Shown here piece by piece: positions 48,865-57,085 of a stretch of DNA of 64,000 nucleotides; the first letter of the stretch is position 1, and every line of letters starts with the position of its first letter. Source of the DNA: a virus. The stretch spans positions 54,537 through 118,536 of IMG/VR virus record IMGVR_UViG_3300042305_001986; one strand, 5' to 3'. The notes beneath the pieces were generated by a model. It did not search any database and was not told the origin of the DNA. It worked only from the letters and a program-made list of their open reading frames with translations. A program made the translations under genes and the position numbers.

Positions 48865-51003
48865 TTACCTCATTATTGTAACGTAACCTGATTTTTGAAT
48901 TGGTTTGTTATTCCAAGCAACCCCTGTAATAGTATACACATAAATTCCATCGGAAACAAAGTAGACACTTCCACTATTACTTGCGTTCCACACGGCATCG
49001 GGGTCTTCAGATTCCCAAATCAAACTGCCCCATCTGTTATAGATTTGAGTTTTCCAAGTTCTCCAACAGTCTGACTGAGTAACCACTCTCCAAACATCGT
49101 TTAATCCGTCATTGTTTGGTGTTATAACATTTGGTACGAATGTATGTAAATCCGCTTCCTCACAAATATCAATTTCATAAATACAAGTCCCATCGTCAGA
49201 GTTTGCAAATGGATCAAAGTTAAGGGCCGTTGGATCGGTACAACCAAATATAATTTCAGGATCGTATGTACAAGATCCATCTTCTATGTTCGCATTTGGG
49301 TTGTAGTTATTTGCTTCGGGATCCGTACAACCAAAAATATCATAATTACATGATCCATCATCAGTATTGGCATTTGGATCATAGTTATTTGCTAATTGGT
49401 CAGTACATCCGAAAATCAAAATTGGGTCGTAAGTACAAGAACCATCGTCAACAGTTGCGTTAGGGTTATAATTATTTGCCGATGGATCAGTACATCCAAA
49501 GACATCATATAAACAAGATCCGTCATCTGTATTTGCATCAGGATTGAAGTTATTCGCTAAAGGATCGGTACAACCAAAAACATCATAAGTACAAGAACCA
49601 TCGTCAACAGTTGCATTTGGATTATAATTATTCGCCAAAGGATCCATACAACCTGGAACGGGCATAATACAAGATCCGTCATCAACCGTTGCAAAAGGAT
49701 CATAGTTTATTGCTGAACTTATAGTACAACCATAACAAGGTAAGTCAATTATTGTTACAAAAGAATTATTCGTTACAATTACATCATTCGGTGTTTCGAT
49801 AGAGATAGAAGTAACACCATTTGATGATATACCTCCGTTTACCTCAACCACATAAGTTTGACCAGGTAAAATATTTAAATTAGAAAAACAATATTGTTCA
49901 CCAGGTATACCATCAGGAAGAATATCCAAATTCAAACAGAAATTGGTTATAGTTGTATTACCTTGGTTGGATAGTGTAATGTTCATAGCAGCATATGGTG
50001 AACCTACATCACATCCTATTATGTCGTAAGAAAAGGAATCAATAGATAAGTCAGTAACATCCACAACCGTTTGACAATTCTCATCTACACGAATTATATT
50101 ATCACCAATTGTAACTTCGAACGTATTTGGTGAAATCAAACTGGAACTATTATTTATTTGCCATAATACTACTTCATAACAATTATCGAAATTACCTTGA
50201 TTATAAGATTCTTGAAGACATGTTATTAATGGATAATTTGATGCTTGGTCTAAATCGAGAGTGATTGTATCCCCCAAAACATAATCAGGTAAATAAGATG
50301 AGGTAAAATGAAGATAAGTATGTCCTTGATTAGGAGATGGTCCACAGTTGTCTTCTAACAAACTATTTATACCAATGGTCATGTTATAAAATCCAGGATT
50401 ATTAAGGTTGAAGTTGTTCGGACCAGGTGGATATCCTACAGAAAAACAATTATAATCACTATGGACAACAACATCTAATTCCATTTCAGGTTCTGTCCTG
50501 AAATCATAGAGTTCAAAATTACAATCACAAAATTGATCCTGATTGATATTTGGACAATCATCACTCAAAGGTAGGAATGAGTTTATGGTTTGAGCATTTA
50601 TAAAACATCCATTCAAGTAAACCATCAAAGGACCATAGTTTGGGTTTGGCCAACCGTTGGGTCCTGTGATTTCATCCCAAAAAGGCCACTCTGTTGCGTT
50701 TTGGGGGGTTGGTATATCAAAAACTGGTGTAGTTATTTGTAAAGTACCATTTGGTTGAATGGGTGCGCTTAAATTGATATTCCAAACGGATTGAGGATTC
50801 ATTGGTGAATCCAACCACCCAAAAGAAAGATGGAATGTCCCGTTTTGAAAAGGTGTAGTTCCATTATTTTTTATTGTAAAACTAAACTTAACACCAGGAT
50901 CAACATCTATCTTTTGGAGTGTTCCAGGTTGGATAATAACATCACATTGGGAGTATAAATTAACACCTAATATTAAAAATAGTATGGATAGTAATATCCT
51001 CAC
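48865..51003 (-). CDS. T9SS-secreted adhesin with CHU_C-type C-terminus
   Basis: 712 aa. Signal peptide (about 1-18, MRILLSILFLILGVNLYSQC). Two CARDB-like beta domains (about 20-420), then seven Cys-paired repeats of the form GCTDPxAxNYNPxAxxDDGSC with acidic residues that suggest calcium binding (about 425-590). The C-terminus (about 618-712: FVPNVITPNNDGLNDVW, YNRWGSLIWES, GIYVYTI) is the gliding-motility CHU_C domain, a type B sorting signal of the T9SS. It would be exported and attached to or released from the host surface. A host-derived cargo gene in a phage context. Confidence 0.88.
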   Translation of the reverse strand: MRILLSILFLILGVNLYSQCDVIIQPGTLQKIDVDPGVKFSFTIKNNGTTPFQNGTFHLSFGWLDSPMNPQSVWNINLSAPIQPNGTLQITTPVFDIPTPQNATEWPFWDEITGPNGWPNPNYGPLMVYLNGCFINAQTINSFLPLSDDCPNINQDQFCDCNFELYDFRTEPEMELDVVVHSDYNCFSVGYPPGPNNFNLNNPGFYNMTIGINSLLEDNCGPSPNQGHTYLHFTSSYLPDYVLGDTITLDLDQASNYPLITCLQESYNQGNFDNCYEVVLWQINNSSSLISPNTFEVTIGDNIIRVDENCQTVVDVTDLSIDSFSYDIIGCDVGSPYAAMNITLSNQGNTTITNFCLNLDILPDGIPGEQYCFSNLNILPGQTYVVEVNGGISSNGVTSISIETPNDVIVTNNSFVTIIDLPCYGCTISSAINYDPFATVDDGSCIMPVPGCMDPLANNYNPNATVDDGSCTYDVFGCTDPLANNFNPDANTDDGSCLYDVFGCTDPSANNYNPNATVDDGSCTYDPILIFGCTDQLANNYDPNANTDDGSCNYDIFGCTDPEANNYNPNANIEDGSCTYDPEIIFGCTDPTALNFDPFANSDDGTCIYEIDICEEADLHTFVPNVITPNNDGLNDVWRVVTQSDCWRTWKTQIYNRWGSLIWESEDPDAVWNASNSGSVYFVSDGIYVYTITGVAWNNKPIQKSGYVTIMR
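49190..49735 (-). repeat. Seven ~75-bp coding repeats
   Basis: Tandem units code GCTDP...DDGSC Cys-paired modules within the adhesin; spacing 69-78 bp. A further related copy pair lies in the 52317-54416 gene. Confidence 0.85.
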
Positions 51004-51308
51004 TTGAACATTTCTTTGGTAATTTTATAGGTTTCATCTAATTCAGCTTCAATCATTAAAACCTTTTTTGTACTATCACCCTCCTGAATATAAACTTCTC
51101 TAATTATGTAAGGAACTCCGTTAACAGTTGTGTCTACTTTACCCAACTCAATAATTGAATACCATCTATTAGCAGGAGTTTGACCATCCCATTCTAATAC
51201 GAGTACAGGTTCAATCGTCCAATCCTGTGGTTTTGATTGAATGTCTTCTAAGGTAATACAAGAAGATAGAAAAATCACTGATAACACTATCAATATAATG
51301 TTTTTCAT
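51000..51308 (-). CDS. Lipoprotein
   Basis: 102 aa. Signal peptide with lipobox LSSC (Cys17), beta-rich mature part (WTIEPVLVLEWDG, VPYIIREVYIQEGDSTKKVL). Overlaps both neighbours by 4 nt, so it is in one operon with two secreted T9SS-type proteins. Not recognised. Confidence 0.75.
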   Translation of the reverse strand: MKNIILIVLSVIFLSSCITLEDIQSKPQDWTIEPVLVLEWDGQTPANRWYSIIELGKVDTTVNGVPYIIREVYIQEGDSTKKVLMIEAELDETYKITKEMFK

Positions 51309-51940
51309 GATTTAATAATTTTTTCAGTTTTAACTGATCCATCTTCAAAAGTTATTTTCTTAATATAAATTCTGTTATTTTGTAAGGTTTCAAAGTTTAC
51401 TTTTATACCCAACAAGTCAAAATATTCAACAGAACTTACATGGATAACCGATGATATTGTTTCAACAGATGAAACTATTTCATCACAGAATCCATCTCCA
51501 TCATCATCAATACATCCATCTTCGTCCATATGAATTTCAACAAACAACATATTATCATTAGGATGGTCGTCGATACCAACACACGGCCCAAAGTTTGGGT
51601 TAAAGTTATTTAACGCAATAATTCTAAAGACATAAGTCCAAGAACCTTGGGGTACTGAAATCTCAGGCATTGTAAGTGTTGTAACCTCATCCGGTTGTAA
51701 CACACCCCCCCACGCCGAAGAACTGAACGGCCAAATACTTTGAGTGTCCTCCAAGAGACCCCATTGAATTTGAGCAGTTGTGATCGGTTCAGTTCCAACG
51801 TTTTTAATGGTTAGAATTGGTTGTGGATTAGTTGTTTGTGAATTGAACTCTACGTTTTGTAGATGTAAATCACAGGGTGCTTGGGACTTTAAAAAATTTG
51901 TCGCAGACACCAAAAGAATTGTAAAAATCAAATGTTTCAT
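51305..51940 (-). CDS. Secreted protein with T9SS type A-like C-terminus
   Basis: 211 aa. Signal peptide (about 1-20). CARDB-like beta domain (about 25-130), calcium-type loop DEDGCIDDDGDGFCDE, and a C-terminus (about 160-211: VEYFDLLGIKVNFE, RIYIKKITFEDGSVKTEKII) that matches a T9SS type A sorting domain in its last strands. First gene of the secreted operon. Exported function unknown. Confidence 0.8.
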   Translation of the reverse strand: MKHLIFTILLVSATNFLKSQAPCDLHLQNVEFNSQTTNPQPILTIKNVGTEPITTAQIQWGLLEDTQSIWPFSSSAWGGVLQPDEVTTLTMPEISVPQGSWTYVFRIIALNNFNPNFGPCVGIDDHPNDNMLFVEIHMDEDGCIDDDGDGFCDEIVSSVETISSVIHVSSVEYFDLLGIKVNFETLQNNRIYIKKITFEDGSVKTEKIIKS

Positions 51941-51955
51941 TTTGTTCCTTTTTTT

Positions 51956-51966
51956 ATATAAATATC
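51956..51966 (-). promoter_or_regulatory. GATATTTATAT element
   Basis: On the coding strand 16 nt upstream of the 51940 start of the secreted operon. Confidence 0.5.
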
Positions 51967-52020
51967 TGACAAAGTATGATTATATATTTTTTCCATATTA
52001 AGATTAAATCAAAATCAAAA

Positions 52021-52029
52021 ATATTTATA
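52021..52029 (+). promoter_or_regulatory. ATATTTATA element
   Basis: Fourteen nt before ATG 52043, followed by AATAAAAAAGGGA. Confidence 0.45.
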
Positions 52030-52042
52030 AATAAAAAAGGGA

Positions 52043-52294
52043 ATGATTGAATACTTCAAAGAAATGATGAGAGACCAAGATGGTCAGTTTTCATCAAAAA
52101 GATTTGTAACAGTAGGAGCGTTTTTACTCCTGTCTGTTGCTTTTTTAGTTGACGTTTTTATGGAAATTGACATCCCTGAATATGTTTGGGATGATATGAT
52201 GTATGTAGTTGCCGCCGGTATCGGATTCACCGCATCGGAAAGATTTACAAAAGTAATGGAAAGAAAAAAAGAGGAGGAAACCCCCCCTCTTTGA
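52043..52294 (+). CDS. Two-span membrane protein, holin-like
   Basis: 83 aa. Polar N-terminus (MIEYFKEMMRDQDGQFSSKR), spans at about 22-40 (FVTVGAFLLLSVAFLVDVF) and 50-64 (MMYVVAAGIGFTASE), charged C-terminus. The SSKRF...G...L start and topology resemble phage holin or structural membrane proteins. The gene end forms a hairpin (AAAGAGG/CCTCTTT) that may act as a terminator. Confidence 0.65.
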   Translation: MIEYFKEMMRDQDGQFSSKRFVTVGAFLLLSVAFLVDVFMEIDIPEYVWDDMMYVVAAGIGFTASERFTKVMERKKEEETPPL

Positions 52295-52316
52295 ATTATT
52301 GGAAATTAGAATCAGA

Positions 52317-54416
52317 TCAATTCAAATGAACTTTGTGAGTTCTGATTGTGCCATTTCTAAAATGTATATTAACTAAGTAAACACCTGATGATGTGATCTT
52401 GTTAATATCTATTTCTCTACCCAAAATATCATAGACAATAATTTTTTGAACAACATCCAACTTAATAAGTTCGATAATGCCAGTAACAGTATTTAATGAA
52501 CTTAAAGGTACCCCATCACAAGAATATCCAAAGATGGGATATTGACATTCAAAGTTTTCAGTTGCTTCTTCATTGTAATTACATGAGGTTGGATCCACAC
52601 AACCCAAAATTTCCAATTGGTCACAAATACCGTCAAGATCAATATCCAAGTTGCAACCACCAAAACAATCATAAACTTCACCACTGTAATAACATTCTCC
52701 TGAATCCATGTTGGCCACCGGATTAAAATTACAAGCAATAGGATCAGTACATCCTAAGATCTGTAAAATTTCGTCATAATCACAAATCCAATTAAAATTA
52801 CTATCAACACAAGTTTCAGCATCAACATCATCCAAACAAAAATTAATTACAAGTGGAGTTCCACTATTGGGTCCATAATATTGGATTGTTTGACCGTCAC
52901 CACTCAATAATTCCATAAAACCTATATCACTTAAGGGATCTTGAATTGTTAAGGTATAACAGCCAGCGGGTAGGCAATTAATTTCAAAATAAGGCAAAGT
53001 GTCGGCATTTGGATAATTCCCTCCCTCCCACACAACTTGATCATTTTCATCTGTGAATTGCCAATTTATCCAATTACCAAAATAATCAGTTGATATCACC
53101 AACGTGACTTCTTGTGATGGTTCAGAAATAAAATATTTGTCAACTTGGTTATCTTCGGTGTAAAAATCTTCAGTTACTAAACTAAAATTAATAGTTCCAC
53201 TCATATAGTCATTTGCCACCGAAGGAAAAGTCAAAATAACATAGTCACCAGTTTCAAAACTTTGATTTGATTCCCATGTCATAGTATGATTATACCCTGT
53301 CTCTGAAACATTACAAGACACTTGAAATGAATTGATTGAATTACCACCGGTATTTGTAATTCTTACTTGTGGTATAATTGATGGTGTCTCACAATGTAAA
53401 AAATATGTTGGTTCGGTAAGAGTTAAATTTGTATAGTCCAAAGGAACACATCCATCACTTTCAATTAACCCCTGTCGAGTGTAATGAAATAAACCATAAT
53501 TACTTCTCATTCTTGACTTCTGACCTTGAGTAAACATGTTTCTACAATCCTGATTGGTATAATCCATGTAGTTCTCTTTTTGTGTGATAGAACAATCACT
53601 GAAACTTGGATAACATGATGAATTACTGATGGTCGGTGGAGTATCACATACTTTATCACCCTGTACCACACAATCTGATTCATTTGATGCGTTATAACAA
53701 CTTGTGTAACCTTCGAATGTGTGATATAATCCGAAATAATGACCAACCTCATGAACAAAAACCCTACTTTTGTTGTGGGTTTCTTTTACATTACCAATCG
53801 AACCAACAACATTATGTAAAAGAACAATTCCATCTAAAATACTTGGTGTTGGGAAATACGCATACCCTTGAACTCCTCCGTTTCCATTATTCCCTTGGAT
53901 TTCCGAAACAATCCATACATTCATATACTTACTACGATCCCAACTCGTTGCCGTTTTGATCAAATTTTCTTGGGTACCAGGTTGATTAGGGGCCGAACTA
54001 ATACCATACAAAGGATAATCCACCCATTGGTTACCATTTACTCGATTAATTCCATTTGTGGGAATTCCATTCGGATCCCTCCGAGCCAAACAAAGTTCAA
54101 TTTCAGTATCAACCCCATCACCATCACCATTTGTTCCTGGTATCTTCCTTAAATCTTCATTTACAATTCTAAGAGCGTCCAATATCTGTTCATCAGAAAT
54201 GTTTGTTCCAACACCTACATCTTCACCCAAGTGGATGACATGAAACACAACAGGAATGGTGAATATTTGATCTCTATTTCCTTGGTAAGTGGGTCCATGA
54301 TACGCAACCGTATCAATCATTCCCATCATTTTAATGTGGTCAAATCCACATGGGTCTGATTGTGAAAATCCCACTAAAGAAATGAGAGTGAATAACGTAA
54401 AAAAGATTTTTTTCAT
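52317..54416 (-). CDS. Secreted M43/pappalysin-type metalloprotease, T9SS cargo
   Basis: 699 aa. Signal peptide (about 1-18). Metzincin zinc site HEVGHYFGLYH (222-232), with VCDTPPTISNSSC and MDYTNQDCRNMFTQGQ (Met-turn) as in the M43 family. Beta domains follow (about 330-550), then two Cys-paired repeats (GCTDPIACNFNP and GCVDPTSCNYNE) and a C-terminal T9SS type A domain (about 640-699: VYDILGREIDINKITSSGVY, HFRNGTIRTHKV). It would be secreted by the host T9SS and degrade proteins outside the cell. Intact, so not decaying. Confidence 0.92.
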   Translation of the reverse strand: MKKIFFTLFTLISLVGFSQSDPCGFDHIKMMGMIDTVAYHGPTYQGNRDQIFTIPVVFHVIHLGEDVGVGTNISDEQILDALRIVNEDLRKIPGTNGDGDGVDTEIELCLARRDPNGIPTNGINRVNGNQWVDYPLYGISSAPNQPGTQENLIKTATSWDRSKYMNVWIVSEIQGNNGNGGVQGYAYFPTPSILDGIVLLHNVVGSIGNVKETHNKSRVFVHEVGHYFGLYHTFEGYTSCYNASNESDCVVQGDKVCDTPPTISNSSCYPSFSDCSITQKENYMDYTNQDCRNMFTQGQKSRMRSNYGLFHYTRQGLIESDGCVPLDYTNLTLTEPTYFLHCETPSIIPQVRITNTGGNSINSFQVSCNVSETGYNHTMTWESNQSFETGDYVILTFPSVANDYMSGTINFSLVTEDFYTEDNQVDKYFISEPSQEVTLVISTDYFGNWINWQFTDENDQVVWEGGNYPNADTLPYFEINCLPAGCYTLTIQDPLSDIGFMELLSGDGQTIQYYGPNSGTPLVINFCLDDVDAETCVDSNFNWICDYDEILQILGCTDPIACNFNPVANMDSGECYYSGEVYDCFGGCNLDIDLDGICDQLEILGCVDPTSCNYNEEATENFECQYPIFGYSCDGVPLSSLNTVTGIIELIKLDVVQKIIVYDILGREIDINKITSSGVYLVNIHFRNGTIRTHKVHLN

Positions 54417-54480
54417 AACTGTGATTCTCTATAATCACAAATATACAAAAAAAAAGTAAAGGACAAAAAAAATTTTGAAA

Positions 54481-54984
54481 TTATCTCCTAACATTACCAT
54501 TGACGGTAACAAGAAGATCCACAAACTGATTGTCCAAATATTCAGGAGAGTTGACTCTCTTGGATGGATCATGATCAGGGCCATTGATAAAAGGTTTGTC
54601 CGTAACATAATTAACACCTCTTAAAAGGTCTCCTCCGTGATTCTGAAGGAACTTCTTAGTCCAATGACATCTTCTCTTTGCCATTGCGCCAGGTGGGTGA
54701 ACCTGATCTTCACCTCTAACACTAACAACGTTTGGAGTTTTGGACTCACCACCCTTGAGTTTAATGGTTACAACACCATCCTCATAACGATCTAATTCTC
54801 TTCTGATATCATCAATAAGTTCAAGAAGTTCTCTTTGATCTCTATCTTCAAGTTCGTATTGGTTAGGTTTAAAATATTTTTTGAAGTTTTTGGTCCATTT
54901 AACATCGTGCTTGTTGGACTCGGTGATGACCCTGTCAACAATTTTTCTCAAATCACTTTCGTTAAGTTTTATAACTTTTGGCAT
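54481..54984 (-). CDS. Tagged small OmpA-like protein
   Basis: 167 aa. Leader MPKVIKLNESDLRKIVDRVI then TE-S (ITE). The body has VVTIKLKGGESKTP, HPPGAMAKRRCHWTKKFLQN and a final strand DNQFVDLLVTVNGN, matching the OmpA-like region of 10756-12438 (GES...P-G-A-(L/M)-A-K-x-R). Probably a peptidoglycan-binding virion protein. TATATTTATA lies 16 nt upstream. Confidence 0.72.
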   Translation of the reverse strand: MPKVIKLNESDLRKIVDRVITESNKHDVKWTKNFKKYFKPNQYELEDRDQRELLELIDDIRRELDRYEDGVVTIKLKGGESKTPNVVSVRGEDQVHPPGAMAKRRCHWTKKFLQNHGGDLLRGVNYVTDKPFINGPDHDPSKRVNSPEYLDNQFVDLLVTVNGNVRR

Positions 54985-54999
54985 GACAAATCTTTTTGT

Positions 55000-55009
55000 T
55001 ATAAATATA
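55000..55009 (-). promoter_or_regulatory. TATATTTATA element
   Basis: Exact match on the coding strand of the 54481-54984 gene. Confidence 0.5.
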
Positions 55010-55075
55010 TTAATTCTTTGATTAAAATTTGGATTCCTAATAAATTTAGATTATATTTGTAGAAAATAAACTTAC

Positions 55076-55162
55076 ATGACAACATTCCTGATAATTTTAA
55101 TTTCTGCGGTTGCGGCACTTTTGGGATTGAAAGTTTTTTATTTTGAAAAGGATGAAGGTTAA
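55076..55162 (+). CDS. Possible 28-residue membrane peptide
   Basis: MTTFLIILISAVAALLGLKV with a short charged tail (YFEKDEG). TATATTTG is 17 nt upstream (55052-55059). The stop overlaps the next gene start by 11 nt. Confidence 0.5.
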   Translation: MTTFLIILISAVAALLGLKVFYFEKDEG

Positions 55163-55346
55163 TATTGAAGAATCAATCAAAAACTACAAGTACAAGAAGT
55201 TTGATCATCTCGTCCCTGAAGGATTTGTTTTGATTCCTGAAACTATGCTAGAAGAGTTACAAGATTTTGATGTTTGGAAAGAATGGAAAAATAATTTAGA
55301 TTTTTTTCAACAACTAATTAGGAAACACATCGATATGATGGATTAA
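55152..55346 (+). CDS. Small hypothetical protein
   Basis: 64 aa from ATG 55152. Charged helical protein (ETMLEELQDFDVWKEWKNNL), no membrane segment. Followed by a strong terminator. Not recognised. Confidence 0.6.
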   Translation: MKVNIEESIKNYKYKKFDHLVPEGFVLIPETMLEELQDFDVWKEWKNNLDFFQQLIRKHIDMMD

Positions 55347-55350
55347 AAAA

Positions 55351-55378
55351 AGGTGGTCATTTGACCACCTTTTTTTAT
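55351..55378 (+). terminator. Rho-independent terminator
   Basis: AGGTGGTCA-TT-TGACCACCT followed by TTTTTTT; A tract on the other side makes it bidirectional. Confidence 0.9.
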
Positions 55379-55457
55379 ATTTTTTTAAACTATTAAATCC
55401 ATTGTTAAAAATACAACACTCTAAACATTTGATATAAAAATCGACATATTCTTTTTC

Positions 55458-56234
55458 CTAAATTCTCATCCAAGAGTCAATATACACATCCTCAAAATCT
55501 TTAGGACCCTCGTAATTAAACCACTTATTTGGACATATGGTTACCCCTTTTTTTTTAGATAACCAACTTCCCCACCACCCAAAACTACTATTAGATATTA
55601 TTTTATTATCACAATTTGAAATAAGACACAGGTCGGTTATTTCATCCACAAACGGACTATAACTTATATTATCACCAATAAAATTTTTTTTACACCATTC
55701 AATATCATCAGATACGAAAATAAAATGAGTATCTGATCCAATTATATTCATAGCTTTTTCGTAAAAACTCTTATCACAAACCATGTGATAATTACTTAAT
55801 TTAAGATAATCTCCCCGTCTTACTTGAATCACACAAGTATTTCCATCGAAAGAATTCAAATAAGTTTCTACCACTTTTGTTATTGATTCTTGATGTTCAA
55901 AAAGATTTTTTATAATATCTTTTATATTGAAAAAATATTTTTCAGACTGAAAATATCCTACAAGACAGATATTATCTTCTTTTGGTAACTCTTGATACGA
56001 AAACGTATTTTCTCTATAAAATTTAATATTTGGTATGGAGTGTATACTTTCGATCGTTTTAACTTTTTTATAAAAGTTGTCTTTGTATTTATTAGCCGTT
56101 TTTCCTTGTTGTGGAGTATGACAGTGATTCAAATCAAAACCATATTCCATACCGTATTTGATTGCGTGACCCATAGTCGACGCTATTTGAAACATCTGAT
56201 TACCTAGTCCACCCTGTAATTGACATGTGATCAT
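55458..56234 (-). CDS. GT11 alpha-1,2-fucosyltransferase-like
   Basis: 258 aa. QLQGGLGNQMFQIAS (about 4-18), CVIQVRRGDYLKLSNYH (about 134-150, donor-binding HxRRGDY variant) and IISNSSFGWWGSWLS (about 213-227) are the GT11 motifs. Transfers fucose or a related deoxysugar from GDP-sugar to a glycan. Overlaps the next gene by 4 nt; terminal gene of the glycan operon. Confidence 0.9.
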   Translation of the reverse strand: MITCQLQGGLGNQMFQIASTMGHAIKYGMEYGFDLNHCHTPQQGKTANKYKDNFYKKVKTIESIHSIPNIKFYRENTFSYQELPKEDNICLVGYFQSEKYFFNIKDIIKNLFEHQESITKVVETYLNSFDGNTCVIQVRRGDYLKLSNYHMVCDKSFYEKAMNIIGSDTHFIFVSDDIEWCKKNFIGDNISYSPFVDEITDLCLISNCDNKIISNSSFGWWGSWLSKKKGVTICPNKWFNYEGPKDFEDVYIDSWMRI

Positions 56235-57085
56235 TTGTAATAGTGTTCCATTATTTTTTTTAATATTTGTTCGGGATATTCTCTACTAATATCTACTTTA
56301 ATCAACTTACCTCTAAAAAATGGATCTGTTTCAGATTCAATATTTTTGGCTATATTATTTTTATAATGAGAGTTATTAAATTCCTGATGAGAATAGGATT
56401 CTATTTTTTCAATAATAGTATCAACACCTCCAAAAAAACTGAAATGCCAACCACCATCGTCTATCACTTTATTAGTATATTTGTTTTGTCTGAGATGATT
56501 AAGACTTATATTTTTTAAATTTTTGTATTCACATATTTTAGAACCTGACCAATTATATTCCTTAAATAGATCAAATTGATAACAATACATTTTTTGTTTT
56601 AATTCTATAAAATTATCTTTTGATTCTTGTTTTAAATTATCAAAAATATTAGGATTAGGTATTTCATCCAGGTCTGAAATAATAATAATATCCTGATCAT
56701 TACAATCAATTAATCCTCTCAAAATACACTCTCTTTGGTAAATTTCAACACCCCATTGTATTTGGTTTCTTGACCATCCAGTGGATTCATTCACATATTT
56801 GAAAATCTTATTATTAATAATATCTATATCACAAACTGTATCAGATAAAATAATATTATTAAAATCTGATGGGGTGTCAGTTACTTTTACATATATAATT
56901 TTATCAAGATATTTCTTATATCTTTTTTTATTCAGCTCAAAATTGAATTTTTTATCTTTTGATGTGAAAGTTTTATTAGATTCTACAATAACAAAATAAT
57001 CCACATATTCATTTAAGATGTCTAATCTTAAGTCTAAAATATCTAATTCATTAAAAAAATTAAAACAATCGTATATCTTACTCAT
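56231..57085 (-). CDS. GT17-like glycosyltransferase
   Basis: 284 aa. KIYDCFNFFNELDILDLRL (3-21) and FVIVESNKTFTSKDK (about 31-45) with IIIISDLDEIPNP (about 131-143, metal DxD-type) match the GT17 (beta-1,4-mannosyl-glycoprotein GlcNAc transferase) family. Acceptor unknown. Coupled to both neighbours. Confidence 0.85.
   Translation of the reverse strand: MSKIYDCFNFFNELDILDLRLDILNEYVDYFVIVESNKTFTSKDKKFNFELNKKRYKKYLDKIIYVKVTDTPSDFNNIILSDTVCDIDIINNKIFKYVNESTGWSRNQIQWGVEIYQRECILRGLIDCNDQDIIIISDLDEIPNPNIFDNLKQESKDNFIELKQKMYCYQFDLFKEYNWSGSKICEYKNLKNISLNHLRQNKYTNKVIDDGGWHFSFFGGVDTIIEKIESYSHQEFNNSHYKNNIAKNIESETDPFFRGKLIKVDISREYPEQILKKIMEHYYK

Noticed and set aside
52317-54416. Host contamination at the T9SS genes
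   Set aside because: Flanking genes on both sides are phage-type with the same AT-rich promoters and the leader motif at 54984; a chimera cannot be formally excluded without reads.
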